From: Cavia porcellus | Taxonomy: Eukaryota; Chordata; Mammalia; Rodentia; Caviidae | DNA length: 64,000 nucleotides | Direction of reading: 5' to 3' | Assembly: GCF_034190915.1 (NCBI RefSeq) | Contig: NW_026947506.1 | Location: 13,453,501 to 13,517,500, forward strand | Shown here: positions 11,087 through 22,009 of the stretch, in pieces | Position numbering within the stretch: the first letter of the stretch is position 1 | How the letters are laid out: each line of letters begins with the position of its first letter | Made by a program: the position numbers and the translations under genes | Notes under the pieces: generated by a model | What the model was told of the DNA's origin: nothing | The model's input: the letters and a program-made list of their open reading frames with translations, nothing else | The model's database searches: none

Positions 11087-13001
11087 CATCTATGACAAAC
11101 CAACAGCCAGTATCATACTAAATGGCCAAAAATTGAAGGCCTTTACTTTAAAATCAGGCACAAGACAAGGATGTCCCCATCACTGCTCCTATTTAACATA
11201 GTACTGGAAATACTAGCCACAGCAATTAGAGATGAAAGAGAAATAAAAGGCATACAGACAGGAAAAGAAGAATTAAAGTATCACTATTTGCAGATGATAT
11301 GATACTCTACATAGAAGACCCCCAAAACTCCATTGAAAGACTCTTAGATACAATAAATAAATTCAGCAATGTGGCTGGATACAAAATCAATACTCAAAAA
11401 TCAATAGCATTCTTATACACTAACAACAAAATCACAGAGAGAGAAATAAGAGAAGCCACACTCTTCACACTAGCAACCAAGAAAATGAAATATTTAGGAG
11501 TTACTCTTATGAAAGAAGTGAAAAACCTATACAGGGAAAATTATAATACACTAAAAAATGAAATTGAAGATGATCTCAGAAAATGGAAAGACATCCCTTG
11601 CTCATGGATAGGAAGAATAAATATTGTGAAAATGGCCATTCTCCCAAAACTGTTATACAGATTCAATGCAATCCCAACAAAAATACCTTGAACATACCTC
11701 ATAGATCTCGAGAAATCAATCCTAAAATTCATCTTGAGTGAGAAAAACCTAGAATAGCAAGGACACTTCTAAGCAGCAAAGGCAAAGCAGGTAGCATCAC
11801 AATCCCTGACTTGAAGTTATACTACAAAGCAACTGTAGTAAAATCAACAAGGTACTGGTAACAAAACAGAGCCGAAGACCAATGGAATAGGTTAGAAGAT
11901 ACAACCACAACTACAAACACACTCAACCACCTTATCTTTGATAAAGGGGCCAAACAGTTTCACTGGAAGAATGACAGTCTCTTTAATAAATGGTGTTGGA
12001 AAAACTGGCTCTCCATATGCCAAAAACTAAAACTAGACCCATGCCTGTCACCATATACTAAAGTAAAATCTAAATGGATCAAAGATCTAAATATTAAAAC
12101 AGAGACACTAAATCTATTGGATGACAAATTGAGTGAAAACCTTGAAGACATAGGGGTAGGTAGAGAATTCATGAACATGACTCAAACCGCACAGGAAATA
12201 CTTCCCAGAGTCAATAAATGGGACCACATCTTATTAAAAAGTTTCTGCACATCGAAAGAAATCTCTAACATAGTGAAAAGAAAACCCACAAACTGGGAAA
12301 AAATCCACTGAACTGCCCCTGAGACAAAGGACTTCTGTCCAAAACATACAAAGAATTAAAAAAATCAGACCCCCAAAATTCAAAGACCCCATCCAAAAAT
12401 GGGCATCGGAGATGAATAAGCAATTTTCAGATGAAGAGATACAAATGGCAAATAAATATATGAAAAAACGTTCAGCATCACTAGTCAGAGAAATGCAAAT
12501 TAAAACCACATTGAGATTTCATCTCACTCCTGAAAGAATGGCCAAGATCAAGAAAACCAACAACAACAAATGCTGGAGAGGCTGTGGGGAAAAAGGAACT
12601 GTCCTGCACTGTTGGTGGGAGTGTAGACTGATGCAACCATTGTGGAGGTCAGTCTGGAGAATTCTCAGAAAGCTGGGACTGGAAGCACCATTTAACCCTG
12701 CTATTTCACTGCTATGCATATTCCCAGAAGAACTGAAAGCATCATACCACAGTGATATATGTGCACCCATGTTTATAGCAGCACAATTTGTAATAGCCAG
12801 ATCTTGCAAACAACCTAAATGTCCATCAACTGAGGAATGGATAAAAAGTTGTGATATTTTTATACAATGGAGTACTACTCAGCTATAAAGAATGATCACA
12901 CTGAGGCATTTATAAATAAATGGACACAGTTCAAGACCATAGTCATAAGTGAAATAAATGAAACTCACATGTATAAATACCAAATAGTTTCTGTAGTGTA
13001 A
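11087..13001 (+). pseudogene. LINE-1 ORF2 3' part (end of RT, C-terminal region)
   Basis: Encodes the last part of LINE-1 reverse transcriptase and the Cys-rich C-terminal region. The region equivalent to FADDM appears near 11285, but a small indel there breaks the frame. The longest open piece is 11299-11691 (130 codons). Frames are broken again near 11690, 11740 and 12310. 12412-12888 keeps the C-terminal region with [12 protein letters not shown]. The end, ...YQIVSVV and a stop, matches the end of L1-B ORF2. It cannot encode an active enzyme. Confidence 0.85.
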
Positions 13002-14510
13002 GAAACGATAAGAATACATGAAAGTATGTGGTAATCATGATTCCCAGTTACACTGGTTTGAAGCCATATAATGTTTTCAGTCATTAATTGGAATGGTTTT
13101 AATTTGGGTTGTTTTATTTTATTGTCTGTTATACTACACATAACTATTTTGAAGAAAATAAGAGCATAATAGCTAGCGCTGATTTAATATCATCCTGTTT
13201 TGAAGCCCCATGAAGTTGTTGTTCATTTGTTTCCATTGGTTCTAACATGTAGTACCTTATTATATCTTCATGTATGCAATAGTATAAGCAAAATTTTTAT
13301 AGACAAAGAGATAATATAGAAATTGATGTTCAGTTTCTGCTAGCTGGTTCTAAATACCCTGCAATAATTTCATTCTCTTGAATGGTTTCACACTGTGTTG
13401 ATAAGTTTGATGCTATAGTATATGAAGTTAGACTCAAATATTTCAAAGAAAGAGTCACTATGGCAACTACTATTAATGTCAAGCTATCTAGGGGTGAAAC
13501 AGAATGATGCTTAAATTTTTCGGTTCTGACCGGGGTTTTTCTATTGATATGTTCTTTTTTTATCTCAATCTCTCACCTTTTTTCTTTCCTTTTTTTTTAA
13601 ATTAGTTTATTTCTTAGTATCTTTTAACCAAGGGAAAACTAAATTAAAAATAGTGCAGTAGATTATAGTAACCTTTTTGTTTCCCTATTAACCTGATTTG
13701 AACCCCTGTATTGTTCTCCACATCTTGTTCTGACTGATTTTATTATATTCTGTTTCGCTTAATAGTATCAAATTTGAGAGTATAGGCAACCATTTTGAAG
13801 GCAATCAGATATTCTATGATGCCCATTATTGTATGACCATTATCTTCTTTGGAATCCTGTGAGCTCTCTAATGTGGGTTTTATTGGTCTTCTGTACAGAT
13901 TTGTTCAACTCTTTTATACCAGCTGATATAGGCTACTCTTTTTAGGATAACAAGAGGCATAATGGTAACCACTGTTGATCACCTAGTAATCCTTTTTTTT
14001 TTCATTATATACTATGTCCATCCTCCTGATCTAACTGACTCTGTTTTGCTTTGTCACATTGGGTTTTTCTTTGGTCTGTCTTGTTTTGTTTTGTTTTGTT
14101 TTTTGTTTTTTGGCTTTTTTAAATCTTCTTTCTTTTCCTCTTCAAAGAAAAAGTTATAAAAACTGTGGGAGTAATGGAAACTAAAATGTATGATTGTTAG
14201 CATAAAAAAGAGAGGAAGGAAAGTGATCTAAAGGATATAACTGCAAGTATATTTAAATGTGTAGGATACAGAACCATATTGCTGAGTTTTTCTTGGATCG
14301 TTGAACAGAACTGACTGAAATCTCACTGTATTAATCTCCACTTTGTATGCTTTAATTTTGTAATCTGGACAACTGTTTCTAAGATGACAATATGTGATCT
14401 ATTAACTGGTAAAATCTTACTGTATATTTTTTCTCTTGAAATTCTGTATTACTTCTAGCCTTTTACTGTTTTGTTTTGTTTAGTTTTGTTTTTCTCTTTA
14501 AATAAAAAAA
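13002..14510 (+). mobile_element. LINE-1 3'UTR of L1-A
   Basis: About 1.5 kb collinear with 37940-39110. It contains T-rich and G/T tracts such as repeated TTTTG near 14085-14105 and 14470-14490. It ends in AATAAA followed by a short A run. Confidence 0.75.
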
Positions 14511-14513
14511 TAG

Positions 14514-14826
14514 TATAATAGAAGCTTTGTAGAAACTGGCAAAAATACAGTTTATCTAAAGAAAAATTGTTCAAGGAGCCAATAATATAGAAAATTTTCT
14601 AAACAGTTTTAGGTGAACCTCTCTATTATGTAAGATAACCTACTGCCATGGCAATGTCTAGTTTTTGCTAAATTCTACACCCAAACCAATTATTTTACGT
14701 TTATAATGACTGAAGTATACAACTTTATAGGTTGCCAGTAATATAACCACTGTGAGTTGTATCAATCACTTAAAACTGCAGAAAAAGGGGAAAACTTTCA
14801 GAAACATCATGACGGTATAGTCATGT
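14514..14826. other. Unassigned spacer between L1-A and class I provirus
   Basis: About 310 bp of AT-rich sequence. It is not the expected continuation of the class II provirus. No feature recognised. Confidence 0.5.
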
Positions 14827-15177
14827 TGAAAGTGTTTTGGCCCACACAGGACACTATAGCCAGTAAAGACTCAGGAGGAACCAAGGAGCTCCATCTTCCC
14901 CACCCCTAGGAATTTACCTGTGACTGTATCTTCCCCACACCTACAAATTTACCTCTGCTGCCAAACAAGTGCCAATGGGCTACCTGTGCATCACTAATGC
15001 CCCTTAGGTACCACCCCAAACCTAGGCTACTTATATGCCCCCACTCCATGTGTCCACCAGAGAGAAAGCCACTGAAGAGTGGTCAGGGGAGTTTTTGTTT
15101 TCTCTCTCCACATTCTCAGAATAAAGGCCTCTTTTGCTTTATACTTCTCATCTTTTGGACGCACTATAATCTTATCA
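14827..15177 (+). repeat. 5' LTR of class I provirus
   Basis: 351 bp from TGAAAG to ..TTATCA. Shares long blocks with the 3' LTR, including 'accaaggagctccatcttcc'. A TATA-like 'cttatat' and an AATAAA at about 15119 are in the expected order for promoter and polyadenylation signal. Confidence 0.8.
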
Positions 15178-15179
15178 TT

Positions 15180-15197
15180 TGGTGCTGTGACTCAGGT
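15180..15197 (+). other. Primer-binding site, tRNA-His-like
   Basis: Reads tggtgctgtgactcaggt, starting two bases after the LTR. It differs at about two to three positions from a tRNA-His primer site, as used by the ERV-H group. Confidence 0.65.
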
Positions 15198-15509
15198 CAG
15201 CAGACGAGTCACTCCTGGGATCCTCCCAGTCTGAGTCCCATGCCAATTCATGAAGTGGGCTGCATTGTGGATTAATTCTTCATTTTTCAACTCACAGGAA
15301 CTGCTTAATTTGTAACCAATCGCTTGCAAACAACACCAGCCCAATTTATCACAGGTAAACAAACTCCAGAGAATTCTTTGACGGTGGGTTAGGCCCCATG
15401 CAGGTTTTCTCCCCCTTTCCGTGGATTTGCATGATGCTCTCACATCCTTAGAGAGCCCAAGGCAGAGAATTTCTGGGCCAACATGGGCTCACACTGAAAA
15501 ATTCTCACA

Positions 15510-16300
15510 TCTTTCAGAGCTTTAACCTCTCATGGGAAGAGCTGTTACTAAAACCCACGAGAAACCCACTGATGGACCTCTCAGTGACAACTGAGAAATA
15601 CGAGATTTGGAACCATAACTTCTGTTTGTTCCAAAGGACACAGGTGACAGCCCAACCTTTGAACCACAGTTTATTTCTCGCCTGTGATTTAGCCATGGGA
15701 AGCATCTTTTCTACTTCCCAAAAGACCACATCTTTCCAATGCTTGATTTCCAATCAGTGTACTCTTAAACTAAACAATTAACCTTTTATTGCCAGGAGGC
15801 TTGGCCGACCTACCCACTTAATGGCAGCCTATGGCCCAAAGAGGGGACATTTGACTCATGTATTCTCAAAAATTTATATGATTTTTGTCTCACTGGTGAC
15901 AAGTTAACAGAAATCCCATATATACAGGCTTTCCTCACTCTGAGAATGCACTCCTCTCTCATTAAATCATGTACACCTGCTCAAATATTTTTAGCTAACT
16001 CTGCTGTACTACAAACTCTCCCCTCCTGCCCTCATGATCCACTGGAGGAAGTACCCCTGGTCTTTTATCCGTCCCCTCCTCTCTATCCCCAAAATTGATC
16101 CTAGCAGTTATCTCCCGCTGTGTGATCATCTTCCCCTCCCTCTCTCAGGACCCCCTAATTCTTCTAGCACCTCTAATCCCTCTGTTAGCACTTCTTTGCA
16201 GTCTCCAACCTCTCACTCTCCTGAGAATTCTTTGTCCCCTTCGACCTTCTCACCCCCCCCACACCCACCATACTACGTCCCTGTCAGTATATCCTTCTGG
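15510..16300 (+). pseudogene. Class I gag remnant: matrix region
   Basis: The frame around 15795-16060 gives WPTYPLNGSLWPKEGTFD and further residues resembling gammaretrovirus-like matrix, followed by a proline-rich stretch (about 16070-16300, many Pro/Ser codons) as expected between matrix and capsid. Stops and shifts interrupt it. Confidence 0.65.
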
Positions 16301-16560
16301 CAGGCCATGTGACTGCTGCAGCTCGCACCGGGGACGGTCACCATGTTGCGGCCATCCACCATGTGAAAGGGCGCCACCATCTTGGGACGGATCTCATGGT
16401 TGATCGCCACCCCCTTGTGGCTCCTCTTGTGATCAGCAACAACCACCCTAATGTGGATCACATGACAATTTACTGTGCTGCGAACTAAATCACTGCAAGG
16501 CACACAGTGAGATGCCAACAGCCTGTGTTCCTTGTCCCATGGTAACTGGCAGCCACTTTA
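16300..16560. other. CpG-containing segment inside class I gag
   Basis: About 260 bp, richer in G, C and CpG than its surroundings, with several CCAT(g/c)TTG-like words near 16340-16392. It lies between the proline-rich gag stretch and the capsid. It gives no recognisable gag sequence, so it may be an insertion or a diverged part of gag. Confidence 0.4.
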
Positions 16561-16588
16561 TAGATGATCTACAGATAATTTCTCACAC

Positions 16589-16867
16589 GTGCCTACCAGA
16601 CGGTTGGCTGCCCAATGGCCATTTACTCCACAATTTTCTCCTCAATCTCTGCTACCACTTTGGGAGCAAACTGGCCCCAAAGGACTTGTTAATATACAAG
16701 TGCCTTTCTCCCTTTCTGACTTATTTCAGATTACCCATAAATTAAGTAGCTTCTCTCCTTACCCACAGAATTATATCAGGGTATTTGAATTTAAAACTAA
16801 TTGTTATGGTTTACATTTTAAGAATAATTATGTGATTCCAAAAACCACCTTCAGCTCACAAGAGTGA
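16589..16867 (+). pseudogene. Class I gag capsid start
   Basis: Contains VPFSLSDLFQITHKLSSFS, the well-known start region of gammaretroviral-type capsid, then degenerates. It is joined downstream to pol sequence with no nucleocapsid or protease between them. Confidence 0.75.
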
Positions 16868-16944
16868 ACTCAGCTGTGGCAGGCAGCTCGAGAAGAAGCT
16901 GGATGCAGACATAAGGCAAACACTGCTGAAAATGACCCTAGACC

Positions 16945-18122
16945 CTAGGCCTCTACAAAGCTGCTAAGGGTCTCTTATCAGAACCCCTGGACCCTACTAT
17001 ACCCATACATGCCTCCTTTAATATATTAAAAGAGGCTCTCCTAAAAGCTCCAGCTCTTATTCCAGATCCCACCCAACTTTTCACCCTATACACTACTACT
17101 CTGGGCCAAAATTCTATAGGCATACTAGGACACAAAAAGGGACTTTCTTGTAAAGCAGTAGCTTACTTGTCAAAACATTTAGATAGGACAGTAAAGGATG
17201 GGCTCCTTGTCTCCAAGTCTTTGCAATTGCAGCCCTCCTGACACAGGAAGCTAAGAAGTTTACATTAGGGCAATCTATTACAGTATATTCACCTCATCAC
17301 CTATGTGAGCTTATCTCACATAAGGTGTTCCCTGCTCTGATGACACCTTCTTGCCTTCAACAGGTACACCTAGTTCTCTCTCAAGACCCTTGCATCTCTA
17401 TTGCAACTACTGGTCCTCTTAATGTGGCAACCTTACTTCCCACCTCAGAGGGCCATCCTCACGATGACTGTATTGAGTTATTACAGATGACTCCCACCCC
17501 TTTCTCTCACATCAGTAGCACACCTCTCTCTTTAGCCTTTGACACATGGTTCATAGATGGCAGTTCAACAAACACAGATCACCAAAAGAAAGCAGTTAAC
17601 CAGTCAAACGTTATAGAGGCAAATCCACTGCCACCTGGCACTTCGTCACAGAGGGCAGAACTTATTGCCCTTACAAGGGCTCTTACACTAGCAAAGGACA
17701 AAATTATAAATATATACCCAGACTCAAAGTATACATTTAGCATTTTACACTCTCATGCCTCTATCGAGCAAGAACAGGGTTTTATTACTACTCAGGGAAC
17801 CCCCATCATTAATGCTCCCCTTATCCTTAAACTTCTAGAGGCAGCCCAACTTCCAAAGCAGGCAGCAGTTATTCATTGTAGAAGACAGCAAAACTCTACA
17901 GATCCTATTGCTCAAGGCAATGCCTTTGCAGATTCACAAGCCAAATTAGATGCACAAGGGCCCTGCCCTTCTCATCATCTCCCGTTACTCCCAAACATTC
18001 TACCTCAGTCTAATTATTCACCAGAGCAGTTACAGCTACTTCATAAACTGGTTACACACAAAACACTCAGGGATGGATTTTTCAGGGATTTAAACCTGTT
18101 CTTCCACATCAACAGGCCTTAG
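16945..18122 (+). pseudogene. Class I pol remnant: RT C-terminus and RNase H
   Basis: 16945-17210 reads LYKAAKGLLSEPLDP onward through a connection-like region (FTLYTTTLG..., AYLSKHLD). The open frame 17325-18122 (265 codons) continues into RNase H with DGSS, RAELIAL and PDSKYTF holding the acidic residues, and ends at a stop near 18120. The catalytic two thirds of reverse transcriptase are missing. A frameshift near 17200-17320 separates the pieces. Confidence 0.8.
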
Positions 18123-18124
18123 AC

Positions 18125-19130
18125 ATCATCATTGACTTACACAACTGTTTTCATATAGGATCACAGGCCCTATACAAACTCTTAGCCCCAATAGTCACAC
18201 AGCCTTCTCTAAAAGCTATCATTCTTAAGATTATTCACACCTGTTATCTCTGTGCTAGGACCTCTCTTCAGGCACATATGACACCCCCTTCCTTTCCTAC
18301 CCATCAGTTTCAAGGACACATCTCTGGTCAGGACTGGCAGATAGATTTTACACACATGCCCCACCACAAAACCCTCAAATATCTTCTCACCTTTGTTTGC
18401 ACCTTTTCAGGATGGATAGAAGCCTTTCCCACAACTAGGGAAACTGCTGATGTAGTTACCAAAGTCATATTACAAGAAATCATTCCAAGGTTTGGTCTAC
18501 CTCAGAGTATTCAGTCAGATAATGGTCCCGCCTTTATTTCTCAGATCACTCAACAGGTAACCACAAGCTTACACATCACCTGGCACCTACACATTCCATA
18601 CCATCCACAATCCTCAGGAAAAGTAGAAAAGGCAAATGGCCTCATAAAGACACACCTTACAAAACTCACTTTTGAACTACTCAGCCTTGGCTCAACTTTT
18701 GCCCTTAGCCTTAGCCAAGCTCAGGGCACTTCCCCAGGCTCCTACCTTCTTAAGTCCTTTTGAACTTCTTAAGTCTTTATGCATGGCAGGCCATTCTTAC
18801 TCCACAATCTTCCTGCTCCCCAAGATCTCCCTCCCCTTGCTGACTATGTCCTCTCCTTCCGACACTTGTTGTGACAACATGATGATCTCTGCCTTCCACA
18901 ACCCTCTGGAGAGGCCAAACCAGATCCTCCCATATCCCTAGGAGATCTCATTTATCTCAAATGTTTTAAATCCACAGGACTACAACCAAGGTGGAGTGGC
19001 CCCTATCTGGTCTCCTTGATGACCCCGACAGCGGTCAAAGTTGCTGGACTCCCATCCTGTTTTCGGATCACTCAGGCTAAGCAGTGCCCTCCCAGCCCTA
19101 AATCTGATCATTCTAAGTGTCATCTCATCT
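18125..19130 (+). pseudogene. Class I integrase remnant
   Basis: An HHCC-type zinc-binding stretch (LHNCFH ... CYLC) lies at about 18140-18260, out of frame with the RNase H piece. The core frame 18278-18763 keeps Asp at 18344, Asp at 18518 and Glu at 18626, a D-35-E spacing typical of retroviral integrases. A frameshift near 18760 precedes a C-terminal tail with RWSGPYLVSLMT, a GPY/F-like module, near 18990-19060. Broken, not expressible as one protein. Confidence 0.85.
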
Positions 19131-19189
19131 CCTGTCACCCACCCATCTCCGTTTCAAAGGCCTCGCAGCCACAGTTCACAGGCTAAGTC

Positions 19190-19880
19190 ATGTTTTGCTA
19201 TCCAATTTGGTTCCTAACTTCTTACATTCTATTAATGATCATTTTTACAGCAGGACTCTTGACAGTCCTTCCTAAAGACTCCCACATCATGCATAAGATC
19301 ATCTTCATAACGTTCTATGTGACAACTGTCTTAGTTCTTTCTACCCTCAGCTGTTTGGTTAAACGTGACATTTCTGAAACCCTATGCTCTTATCTTCCCA
19401 TACTGGTACAGCCATCGCCTTCCCTGCTCCCCTTATTTTTTCCAGTTCAACACCTGAACCAGAGCCAAGTTTTACCCACCTACCCTCTTTACTTTTACCC
19501 TTTCAGATGGGGGAATAATCACATCTCATAACTTCACTCCTCCTAACCCCACACTTATTTTTGACAGTGATCCTACCTCAACGTCGTCCTGATATAATGA
19601 TGTATCTAAATCAAAGGCACCTTCCCTTCTACCTCACCTAGGTCCTTAAATATGATAGTGCCATGCCTCCTCATAACATTTTGTCTGTTTTTCCAGTCTA
19701 ACATACGTGCCTTCACCAATGATAAAGTTGTGCTGGCTAAAACACCTGGCACCAGCTTCTACCTGGGCATCAACTGTCATCGCATAGACTCCCCTGGACC
19801 CCAATACAGTGACCCCTTCCAGCAGGAAGCAATAAAGAAAGAAATCTTCACCCCTTTTCATAATAATAATCACAAAATGG
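19190..19880 (+). pseudogene. Possible env remnant of class I provirus
   Basis: A 113-codon frame from 19190 starts with a hydrophobic segment that could be a signal peptide. A second frame at 19652-19966 starts with another hydrophobic stretch and runs into the 3' LTR. Position supports env, but no surface or transmembrane motif (for example CXXC or an immunosuppressive region) was recognised. Most of env is deleted. Confidence 0.4.
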
Positions 19881-19883
19881 GAA

Positions 19884-20233
19884 TGAAAGAGTTTTGGCCC
19901 ATACAGCACACTCTAGCCAGTAAAGCCTCAGGAGGAACCAAGGAGCTCCATCTTCCCCACCCCTAGGAATTTACCTGTGACTGTATCTTCCCCACCCCAA
20001 GAAATTTACCTCTGTTGCCAAACAAGTGCCAGTGGGCTACCTGTGCATCACTAATGCCCCTTAAGTACCACCCCAAACCTAGGCTACTTATATGCCCCCA
20101 CTCCACGTGTCTGCCAGAGAAAAAACCAGACTTCAGTGGTTGGGGGGTTTTTTGTTTTTTCTCTCCATGTTCTCAGAATAAAGGCGTCTTTTGTTTTATA
20201 CTTCTCATCTTTTGGACACACTATAATCTTATC
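19884..20233 (+). repeat. 3' LTR of class I provirus
   Basis: Starts with TGAAAG after a short purine-rich tract (aaaatgggaa, 19874-19883). AATAAA lies at about 20177. It lacks the final A of the 5' LTR's terminal TTATCA, and the flanking bases do not form a target duplication with 14822-14826. Confidence 0.8.
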
Positions 20234-20267
20234 CCTTTAATTCGGCTCATGTTAATGATATAGGGGA

Positions 20268-20815
20268 ATGGAACTCCTGACCATTATGGGTTTGTGTTCT
20301 CAAAAATTGAAGAATGAATTTTAGGAAAGATGGAGTTTAAGAATGGAATATATTTATTGAGAGAAAAAAGCTTCTGTTTGAGAGAGAGAAGGGGTTCTGA
20401 ACACTTTGCAAAAGACTCTGTCTTTTTGAGGAAATTTTATAGAGTAAAACTTGAGGTTATATGGGTCAAAGGAGGGGGGAAATTACAATTTTCAAGGTTA
20501 GCATAATGCGAGGTAGAACTGTGGTCAACCAATAAGGTAATTGCTCAGGTAAAATTGATTAAATTAGGAACAAATGGGAGAGCAAGTCACATAATAAGTG
20601 GGTAAGCTTAACAGCATTCATTCTTCCTGTAGGGGGTTAGGGTGGTGACTCTTGAGTTCCTCGGGGTGATCAGAGAACTATTTGGACTATTGGTACTTAG
20701 CACTTGGTTGTATTTCCTTTGGCTTTTGTCTTGAGAGTTGGCCCACAGCAGGAGGTTATTGTCTCTTCCAAGGCTGCAAGCAATCTGAACTTCTCCTCTG
20801 GCTCCTTTGAGGGCC
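20268..20815 (+). mobile_element. LTR-like repeat (family shared with 31877-32467)
   Basis: About 550 bp starting near 'ataggggaatggaactcc'. It is collinear, inverted, with 32467-31877, including the 'tttatagagtaaaa' and 'ggcccacagcaggaggt' regions. It looks like a non-coding LTR. It stops abruptly where LINE-1 ORF2 sequence begins. Not assigned to a named family. Confidence 0.55.
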
Positions 20816-20949
20816 CAGCCTAGATTTTGTTTCTTGATCCATTCTGCTTGTCTGTTTCTTTTGATTGGTGCATTGAGACAAGTTACCTTAATATTTATTA
20901 CTGTTAAGTGCTGGTTTATTGTTGACATGTTATCTCTCTGCTGTTGCAT
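20816..20949 (-). pseudogene. LINE-1 ORF2 N-terminal fragment
   Basis: Starts [17 protein letters not shown] and reaches AEWIKKQN, matching the start of ORF2 in L1-B (34106) and L1-F (62033). It then runs into the unrelated LTR-like sequence. Confidence 0.85.
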
Positions 20950-20967
20950 CTTTATCTTTCTGTTCTG

Positions 20968-22006
20968 TTTAATTATCTGCTTTGCTTAGTGTTTTTTTTC
21001 CTTTGTGTATCTAAACTGTCTTTCAATATTTTTTGCAGGGTTGGTTTAGTGTTCATGAAGTGCTTCAGCTGTTCTTTGTCATGAAAATATCATTATTTCC
21101 CCAGCAATTTTGAATGATAGTTTTGCAGGATACATCAGTCTAGGTTGGAAAACATTTTGCTTTAGGATCTGGAATACTTCACTCCATACTCATCTTGACT
21201 TTATTTTTTGTGCTGAGAAGTCTACTGTGATTCTGATAGGTTTTCCTCTATAAATGACCTGTCTTTTCTCTCTGACAGTTTTTAATAATCTATTCTTGTG
21301 GAATGGTGATTATTATATGTCTGGGTGTAGTTTTATTTTGGTCATGACTATTTGGAGTTCTTTATGCTTCACTGATCCTGATGTCAGTTTCTGATCTCAT
21401 GCTGGGCAAATTTTCAGCTATTACTTCTCTAAATATCCTCTTGACATCCTTTATGTTGTCTCCTTCTTTTTCATTAATCCCTATCATTTGTATGTTATTT
21501 TTCTTTGCATCGTCTTGCAGTTGTTCAATTGTTGTTCCCTGATTCCTTGTTATTTTTAAAAGATCTTTCCTTTCCTGTTCACTAGCTGCAATCCTGTCTT
21601 CAAGGTCTGAAATTCTATTTTCACTTTCAATGAGGCTGTTTTTACAAGTTTCAGTGGAGTTTTTTATTTCCTGTATATCTTTGTGCATCTGCATTATGTA
21701 TTCTCTTTGTTTCTTATATTGCTCATCTAGGGATTCTATCTTTTTGTTTTGTTCCTCCAATTTTTTAACTGTGTTTTCTTTACATATATTCAGAATCTCT
21801 TTCTTTTATCATTTCTTCTTTTATCTGGGAGATTATTTCAAGTTTGAATTCCTTTAAAGCTTCCTGGATTTGCTTGTTAATTTCAGTAGCTCTTATGTCT
21901 GATATTTGAGGTGAATGGCATATATTTTCTTCTATATACATCACTCCAAGTGTTTCTTGAGATGGGCTGGAGGTTTGAGGTTGTAATTTGGTCTTTCGTT
22001 TTGTCA
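20968..22006 (-). pseudogene. LINE-1 ORF1 (L1-G), broken
   Basis: The N-terminal part starts MTKRKTKLQPQTSSPSQETL. A 5-base loss near 21800 shifts the frame. The coiled-coil stretch (21760-21500) and NNIQMIGINEKEGDN are readable in the next frame, up to a stop at 21362 (ISEA-stop, a Tyr codon changed to TAA). The RRM and C-terminal domain continue, degraded, to about 20968. Confidence 0.8.
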
Positions 22007-22009
22007 TTT

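Larger units (their letters stand above)
11087..14510 (+). mobile_element. 5'-truncated LINE-1 (L1-A)
   Basis: Begins inside ORF2 at the position equivalent to about 36027 of the longer L1 at 32841-39110, and runs through the ORF2 end and 3'UTR to an A-rich tail. The ten bases aaaaaaatag occur at both ends (11077-11086 and 14504-14513) and may be a short target duplication. The provirus sequence does not resume on the right, so the site is rearranged or deleted. Confidence 0.85.
14827..20233 (+). mobile_element. Class I (gammaretrovirus-like) provirus with internal deletion
   Basis: Two direct LTRs (14827-15177 and 19884-20233), a tRNA-His-like primer site, gag matrix and capsid remnants, the C-terminal part of reverse transcriptase, RNase H, integrase with a readable DDE triad and GPY/F-like tail, and a short env-like remnant. 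At about 5.4 kb it is well short of a full provirus. Most of gag nucleocapsid, protease and the N-terminal two thirds of reverse transcriptase are missing between about 16867 and 16950. Several frameshifts and stops make all genes non-functional. Confidence 0.85.

Noticed and set aside
16273..16518. Minus-strand 81-codon frame in the CpG-bearing segment
   Set aside because: No domain, no supporting context, and it lies inside a provirus of opposite orientation.
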